Below, one piece after another: positions 59,518-64,000 of a stretch of 64,000 bases of DNA. Position numbers and translations under genes: made by a program. Each line of letters begins with the position of its first letter. Position 1 is the first letter of the stretch. The stretch lies in contig JADMJJ010000036.1 of assembly GCA_018780645.1 (NCBI GenBank), positions 180,521 through 244,520 on the forward strand. Direction: 5' to 3'. This DNA comes from Burkholderiaceae bacterium (GTDB taxonomy: Bacteria > Pseudomonadota > Gammaproteobacteria > Burkholderiales > Burkholderiaceae_C). A model generated the notes under the pieces. That model ran no database searches. It saw nothing but the letters and a program-made list of their open reading frames with translations, and had not been told where the DNA came from.

Positions 59518-60640
59518 GACGGGCGTCCTTCAATCCAACTGTCTGGCTCAACAGAGTTGCTTCCTGCTGCGCTGCTTCCTGGCCGCTGGCCTTGGCGGCC
59601 TGGGCCAACAGCAACAGGTCGATGGCCTCGCGCTGCAGCTTCACATTGGCGCGGGCCAGCTCCAGCGCGCGTGCCGGCTTGGCATCTATCCACAGTGCGA
59701 ACATCGCCTGCTCGCGGGCATGCGAGGCGGCCGCGCCAGGGCGCTGATTGGCCTGGGCGATGCGCTCGCGCAGCTCGCGCACATCGTTGCGGGCGGCCGG
59801 CGCTGCGGTGCGCTGACCGGCAATCGCCAGACGTAGCAACACCGCGTCGGAGCGCGGCTGGCCGCTGAGCAGGGCCAGCGCTTCGGCATCGCGTGAATGC
59901 AGCATCAGGAAGTCGGTGAAGGACAGCCGCGTGTAGTCATCGCGCAGGGTGCTCAAGGCCGCGCGGTAGGCCCGCTCGGCCTCGATCGGGCGGGCGGCGC
60001 GGGCTTCGAGCTCGGCCAGGCTGGTGAGCAGCCAGTTGCGGGTGGCGCCGTCCAGTCGGGTGGTCAGCAGCTGGTTGAAGCTGCTGCGGGCGCTGTCGAA
60101 CTGGCCGCGCAGGCCGTCGTTCTCGGCCTGGCAGGCCTGGGCGTAGAGCGTCGCACCCGCGGCGGTGAGCCCGGCACAGGCGCGGTCGGACTCGACATAG
60201 CGGCCCTGCACGCGGCGTATCGTGGCCAGTGTCAGCCAGGCCTGGGCCATCGCCGGCTGGCGCTGCACCAGGCCGTCCAGCAGTTGGGCGGCCGGGTCGA
60301 ACTGGTGCAGATACTGCAGCACCGTGGCCTGCATCAGCAGCACAGCGGGCGGTGCCTCCGACGTCTGCGCCCAATGTTGAAGTGCGGCCAGCGCTCGCCC
60401 GGCGAAGCGGGGATCGCCCTCGCGGTGGGCCTGCTCCAGATAGCGACGCGCCAAAGCCACCGCAACGGCGGCATCCCCGGGCTTGGCCTGGTGCTGCCGG
60501 CGCAGCGCGCGCTCTTCGGCGCGATCCCCGGCCGGGGCGGCCAGGGTTTCGATCACCTGCGCATCAGAGGTCGGCAGCAGGGGCGCGCCCTGGGCTCCGA
60601 AGGCCAGGGTCATGCACAGCAATAGCAGGGCGCGCTTCAT
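59501..60640 (-). CDS. Periplasmic TPR protein of the DUF4331 operon
   Basis: A 379-residue exported protein: signal peptide (ALLLLCMTLAFGAQG) and TPR-like helical pairs over the rest (AVAVALARRYLEQAHREGDP, AWLTLATIRRVQGRYVESDR, NWLLTSLAELEARAARPIEA). No catalytic motif. It sits 3 bp after the small lipoprotein gene and overlaps the HupE-like start, so it is in the middle of a tight four-gene operon. Confidence 0.85.
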   Translation of the reverse strand: MKRALLLLCMTLAFGAQGAPLLPTSDAQVIETLAAPAGDRAEERALRRQHQAKPGDAAVAVALARRYLEQAHREGDPRFAGRALAALQHWAQTSEAPPAVLLMQATVLQYLHQFDPAAQLLDGLVQRQPAMAQAWLTLATIRRVQGRYVESDRACAGLTAAGATLYAQACQAENDGLRGQFDSARSSFNQLLTTRLDGATRNWLLTSLAELEARAARPIEAERAYRAALSTLRDDYTRLSFTDFLMLHSRDAEALALLSGQPRSDAVLLRLAIAGQRTAAPAARNDVRELRERIAQANQRPGAAASHAREQAMFALWIDAKPARALELARANVKLQREAIDLLLLAQAAKASGQEAAQQEATLLSQTVGLKDARHELLR

Positions 60641-60643
60641 CGA

Positions 60644-60916
60644 TCAGCCTATCGCCATCGGCTCGGTGGTGTCGCTCAAGCTGGGGCTGAAGTTGGACAG
60701 GTCCACGGGTTCCAGCCCGTCGGCATTGGCCTTGAACAGCGCATCGAGGTAGGCGAACAGCCCGGCCTCGGTAGCGCTGGCGCTGGCCGGCACCTCGGCC
60801 GTGACCGGTGGCACGACCACCACCGGCGGTGTGCCCAGCACCTCGTCGTCACTGCCGCCGCAGGCCGTGATCGCCGCCGTGCTGACGACGATCAATGCAA
60901 GTTGGAGTTTGTTCAT
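60644..60916 (-). CDS. Small lipoprotein of the DUF4331 operon
   Basis: A 90-residue lipoprotein: IVVSTAAITAC lipobox (Cys about 19), GGSDDE spacer, then a Pro/Val/Thr-rich linker (VVVVPPVTAEVPASASATE) and a short acidic tail. TAAGGAG sits 6 nt before ATG 60916. It starts 10 bp after the DUF4331 stop and ends 3 bp before the TPR gene. No family recognised. Confidence 0.8.
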   Translation of the reverse strand: MNKLQLALIVVSTAAITACGGSDDEVLGTPPVVVVPPVTAEVPASASATEAGLFAYLDALFKANADGLEPVDLSNFSPSLSDTTEPMAIG

Positions 60917-60926
60917 CTGATGCTCC

Positions 60927-62642
60927 TTACTTGGTGCCGCCGGTGGGCGTGTACAGATACGGGAAGGTCTGGAACAGCGGCACGGTGGCCTGATCGACCG
61001 CGTCGTGCAGTGCCGCCGAGGTGGCGCCCAGCGGCACCTTGCCAACCCGGCATTCGGAGGTCAGCGTCGTCGACGTCGTGCCCGGGATCACGAAGCTGTT
61101 CAGCCCCAGCACATTGGCGTTGTCGCCAGCCTGGATGGCGCCGATCGAGGCATTGCTGTTGATCACGCACAGGCCGCCGCCCACGGCAACAAGCGCAATG
61201 TCGACCACATCGTCTTTGGGCCGGCGGCCATTCGGGAAGCCGGCCAGATCGACCGCATTGGCCAGATTGCCGGCGCCACCGACGCGCAGCACCTCGCCGG
61301 CCACACCGAGGCGGTTCTGCTGGGCGAAGGGCACGGCGGCGATCTTCGTGTTCAGGCGCAGCATTTCGGCCGGCGTGACGGTGCCGGCTGGCTTGTTGAC
61401 GCCAGCGATGCCGGTCAGGAACACGTTCAGCAGATCGGTGCGGGGCAGATTGGTCGGCGCCAGGAAGGCGGCGTCACCGGCCAGCGCGATGCCCAGCAGG
61501 GCGGGCAGGGTCGGATTCGTCACATAGTCGGCAAACTGCAGGTCATCCTTGGGCTTGGAGGCATTGAACCTGTCCTTGTCCGGCAGACCGATCACGACCT
61601 CGTTGACCAGCGGATTGCCCAGGCGCGAGACCTGCGTCCAGGCACCGCCGGGAATCGATGCGGTCTGGTGGCCCTGCTTGGGCTTGCCATTGAGCAGGCT
61701 GCCCTGGCGCAGGCTGGCCGTGGTCCAGCCACCTATCACCGGGTCATGGCTGGCGTCGGTCGCGGGCTTGGCGGTCAGGCAGTCCTTGGGAACTTCCAGC
61801 GCCAGGGTGGTGATGTTCTTGTCATCCAGATCGCCCTTGCCGGCGGCGCCGATATTGGCCGGGTTGGTGATCACCGCCGGCGAGGCATTGACCAGGTCGA
61901 AGATCGTGCCCAGATTGACGGCGAACGGGTCCTTGCGCTGGCCGACGAAGAGCTTGGCCGGCATCGCGCAGCCGGGGATTTCCACCGTGTAGATGTGCTT
62001 CGCCGCATAGCCCGCGTAGTCGGGAATGGTCTTCACGCCGATGTTGTCCACCGGCTTGTCGAACGTGGCCGAGCCGGCCGTGCCGTTGGGCGAACCGGCC
62101 GCCACCTTGATGGCGGCGCGGGTGCCGGTGCGGCGGTCACCGCGCACCACATCGACGCTGAAGCTCTCGTTGACGTTCAGCACCGCCGAGTTGGCCACCG
62201 CATTGCTGCCGGTCAGCTGGCCGGCCTGCATCAGCGGAATCGCGACCATCTTGTCGCCAATCGCCAGCGAGATGCCCTTGGTCCCGTTCTTCAGGGTGTT
62301 CTTGAAGCGGAACTGGAAGCTCAGGTCTTCGGTGGCATCGCCGTTGTTGTCGATATGGATCTCGTACAGCGCATTCGGGTCCATCGTGAAGTAGTTCGGG
62401 CCGCCGTAGGCATCCTGCAGCGGCAGGTAGTTGGCGATCAGCGTCACGTAGGCGCCGCGGCCGGTCTCGTAGCTGTTGAACATATAGAAGTCGCTGGCGT
62501 CGACCTTGGGCGTGGTCGTGATGCTTGGCGCTTCTCGATGGCTGGAGGCGTGGGCGTGGCCGTGCAGGCCGGCGGCGGTGAGGGCGAACAGGGCCGCTGC
62601 GAGTGGCAGCAGGCGATGGGGGGACAGGGGCAGAGTCTTCAT
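60927..62642 (-). CDS. DUF4331 family secreted protein
   Basis: A 571-residue exported protein. The signal peptide ends near HAHA, and the mature protein starts SSHREAPSITTTPKVDASDF, the hallmark of DUF4331; YMFNSYETGRGAYVTLIANY and NALYEIHIDNNGDATEDLSF follow. The fold looks beta-rich with two repeated halves. No enzyme motif is seen and the function is not known to me. AAGGA lies 9 nt before ATG 62642. It is the first gene of a DUF4331-lipoprotein-TPR-HupE operon and has an ECF-like promoter about 36 nt upstream. Confidence 0.9.
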   Translation of the reverse strand: MKTLPLSPHRLLPLAAALFALTAAGLHGHAHASSHREAPSITTTPKVDASDFYMFNSYETGRGAYVTLIANYLPLQDAYGGPNYFTMDPNALYEIHIDNNGDATEDLSFQFRFKNTLKNGTKGISLAIGDKMVAIPLMQAGQLTGSNAVANSAVLNVNESFSVDVVRGDRRTGTRAAIKVAAGSPNGTAGSATFDKPVDNIGVKTIPDYAGYAAKHIYTVEIPGCAMPAKLFVGQRKDPFAVNLGTIFDLVNASPAVITNPANIGAAGKGDLDDKNITTLALEVPKDCLTAKPATDASHDPVIGGWTTASLRQGSLLNGKPKQGHQTASIPGGAWTQVSRLGNPLVNEVVIGLPDKDRFNASKPKDDLQFADYVTNPTLPALLGIALAGDAAFLAPTNLPRTDLLNVFLTGIAGVNKPAGTVTPAEMLRLNTKIAAVPFAQQNRLGVAGEVLRVGGAGNLANAVDLAGFPNGRRPKDDVVDIALVAVGGGLCVINSNASIGAIQAGDNANVLGLNSFVIPGTTSTTLTSECRVGKVPLGATSAALHDAVDQATVPLFQTFPYLYTPTGGTK

Positions 62643-62677
62643 GGCGAGGGGTCCTTGTGGTGGGGTGCCTGCTGTCC

Positions 62678-62705
62678 TTACGCGCCCAGATGCCGATTGG
62701 ATGCA
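62678..62705 (-). promoter_or_regulatory. ECF-type promoter signature of the DUF4331 operon
   Basis: On the minus strand: TGCATCC (62705-62699), 16-nt spacer beginning with A, CGTAA (62682-62678). It matches the sites before bufA2 and bufB in every fixed base (GCATCCA and CGTA) and in spacing. The predicted start gives a leader of about 30 nt before ATG 62642. Confidence 0.6.
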
Positions 62706-62813
62706 ACGCTGCATGAGCCTTTTGCCGAACGAGCGGTGCGTTAAGGACTGAGACAGACCACGGAAGACCCGTGCGCTGCTCGCGCCCCAGTCACTTTCCG
62801 GAACCTGCCCACC

Positions 62814-63836
62814 ATGAAGAACCCTGCGATCTGCCACCGTCTCGCCTGCGTGCTGCTGGCCTTGAGTGCCTTGTCGGCCCAGGCGCGCGAGGAGGCGCTG
62901 ACCCTGGACGCCGGCTTCAAGCCGGCCGACCTGGCGGGCACGCTGATGAAGTCGTCCACCGATGCGAAGGAGGTCCGTGGCCTGAAGCGGGTGGCCATCA
63001 CCGGCTTCGACGTGGAGTTCGTGACCAAGGGGGCGGCCAGCGCCAGCGCCACCGAGATCGGCCGCAGCGGCTCGGCCAGCACCTCGGTCTATGTGACCCT
63101 GGTCGGGGTCGCCGAGCCGGACTTCCAGGCCATCGTCGATCAGCTGTATGCCGAGTTTGTGCGCGATGTGCAGGCCAGCGGCATCGAGGTCGTGCCCGGG
63201 GCGCAGCTGATGGCCAGCAGCACCTACCAGAAGATGGCCGCCGGCGGCAGCCCGGCGCCGCACAAGAAGAGCGGTGGGGGCGAATGGTCCACCGTGTTCA
63301 CGCCCGAGGGCCGTGCGGTGATGGGCCTGAGCCTGCAATCCAAGGGCGTGCTGGGTGCCTTCGGCGGCCTGGCCTCGATGTCCGGCGCCATCTTCGACAA
63401 CATCGAACTGCAGAAGGAACTCGACGCCACTCTGCTGACGGTGCGCATGGTGGTCAAGTTCGTGGACCTGGCCAGCAGCAGCTCCAGCTTCTTCGGCCGC
63501 ATCTCCGGCACCGCCTCGGTGACCGGCAAGGTCAGCCCGACGATCGCGGCCGGGGCCACGCAGATGTCGCTGCAAAGCGCGCTGGGCGGGGCCCAGTTCG
63601 GCCTTCAGCGCCCACTGCAGATCGACGCGGCTGCGATTCCGGAGATCAAGGACGTCAGCTCGGTGGCGGGCAATATCGGCCTGGCCGTGCTGTCGCTGGC
63701 CATCGGCAAGGGTGGCAGCGCCACCGCGGTGGAGAAGGAGGCGGTGGCCGACCCGGTGCGCTACCGCGAGCTGGTCAGCGCCGGCCTGGGCAATGTGCGC
63801 GAGCTGATGGTGGAGCGCATCAAGGGTGTTCGTTAG
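62814..63836 (+). CDS. Secreted hypothetical protein
   Basis: A 340-residue protein with a signal peptide (LACVLLALSALSAQA). It is Ala/Ser/Gly-rich with beta-strand-like segments (VAITGFDVEFVTKG, SVYVTLVGVAEPDFQAIVDQ) and a hydrophobic helix (VAGNIGLAVLSLAI). I do not recognise a family. It is divergent from the DUF4331 gene, whose promoter lies in the shared 171-bp gap; its own promoter is not clear. The bases between its stop and YebC (63837-63915) show only the YebC leader. Confidence 0.65.
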   Translation: MKNPAICHRLACVLLALSALSAQAREEALTLDAGFKPADLAGTLMKSSTDAKEVRGLKRVAITGFDVEFVTKGAASASATEIGRSGSASTSVYVTLVGVAEPDFQAIVDQLYAEFVRDVQASGIEVVPGAQLMASSTYQKMAAGGSPAPHKKSGGGEWSTVFTPEGRAVMGLSLQSKGVLGAFGGLASMSGAIFDNIELQKELDATLLTVRMVVKFVDLASSSSSFFGRISGTASVTGKVSPTIAAGATQMSLQSALGGAQFGLQRPLQIDAAAIPEIKDVSSVAGNIGLAVLSLAIGKGGSATAVEKEAVADPVRYRELVSAGLGNVRELMVERIKGVR

Positions 63837-63915
63837 CCCGGCTCAATGCCGCCGCGCCCGCCGTGGGGTATAACCCGCGCGGTTGAAACAAGTCGCGGCA
63901 GCAAGGAGCAAGAGC

Positions 63916-64000
63916 ATGGGCGCACAGTGGAAAGCAAAGCACAAGGACCTGGCGTCCAACGCCAAGGGGCGGATCTTCGGCAAGCTGGCCAAGGAAATCA
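63916..64000 (+). CDS. YebC/PmpR-family protein (YeeN-like), N-terminal fragment
   Basis: The 28 residues visible, [20 protein letters not shown] and GKLAKEI, match the start of YeeN-type members of the YebC/PmpR family (translation-associated or DNA-binding regulators). AAGGAG lies 7 nt before ATG 63916. The gene runs off the window. Confidence 0.85.
   Translation, partial: MGAQWKAKHKDLASNAKGRIFGKLAKEI

Noticed and set aside
63832-63845. TAGCCCGG at the end of the secreted-protein gene as a third palindromic repeat
   Set aside because: Only one half-motif is present, with no complementary arm nearby.

Overview
The window reads as one contiguous piece of a high-GC proteobacterial chromosome with dense, short-spaced, mostly operonic genes. 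Gene content points to the Burkholderiales (Roseateles/Pelomonas/Rubrivivax-like; this placement is inference): Lrp-LysE pair, AmpG/MurQ recycling, PCu(A)C, many NTPLG-type histidine kinases, DUF4331-HupE operon, bufferin genes. I see no tRNA, rRNA, CRISPR array, insertion sequence or phage. Both ends cut genes: a Crp/Fnr regulator at the left and a YebC/PmpR (YeeN-like) gene at the right.

Layout. 1-4.5 kb: Crp/Fnr fragment, periplasmic amino-acid-type binding protein, DUF2332, an XRE-cupin regulator with GNAT partner and a clear operator, and an AT-richer S41 peptidase. 4.5-10.6 kb: a minus-strand patatin phospholipase - TerB-like - diguanylate cyclase set. 10.6-16.5 kb: a DeoR/GlpR-controlled ABC importer with a GpdQ-like phosphodiesterase, interrupted by two giant hairpins. 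16.6-19.7 kb: TyrB, Lrp, LysE and a lone bufferin precursor (BufA2 type). 19.8-25.4 kb: DadA, serine hydrolase, LD-carboxypeptidase, CHASE-PAS kinase. 25.4-31.1 kb: PCu(A)C, lipoprotein cytochrome c, TPR lipoprotein, TonB receptor. 31.4-39 kb: PBP4-like protein, TPR kinase, and a DppA-LysR-DdpX-LdcA cluster. 39.1-43.8 kb: agmatinase-family enzyme, HDAC-family deacylase and a Pat-type lysine acetyltransferase. 43.8-49.3 kb: tandem AmiD amidases and a PAS-GAF kinase coupled to a REC-GGDEF protein. 49.5-54.4 kb: a frameshifted small gene, then GHL10-AmpG-MurQ. 54.5-58.3 kb: BufB-BufC, a diguanylate cyclase, DUF3616. 58.3-64 kb: DUF4331-lipoprotein-TPR-HupE operon, a secreted unknown protein, and YebC.

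The most notable observation is a shared promoter-like signature, GCATCCA-N15-CGTA, found upstream of three transcription units: the lone bufferin precursor (19243-19269), BufBC (54525-54551) and the DUF4331 operon (62678-62705, minus strand). The spacing is identical in all three. It looks like an extracytoplasmic-function sigma factor regulon that ties a bufferin system split over 35 kb to the uncharacterised DUF4331/HupE operon, suggesting a common metal or oxidative stress response. No sigma gene is in the window.

A second theme is cell-wall recycling: two amidases, two LD-carboxypeptidases, a D-Ala-D-Ala dipeptidase, PBP4-like carboxypeptidase, MurQ, AmpG, a GHL10 hydrolase and DadA, arranged so that released D-alanine could be oxidised. 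A third theme is repeats: a perfect 44-bp palindrome and a 23-bp-arm palindrome of one family, and a pair of mutually inverted hairpin elements inside an ABC operon.
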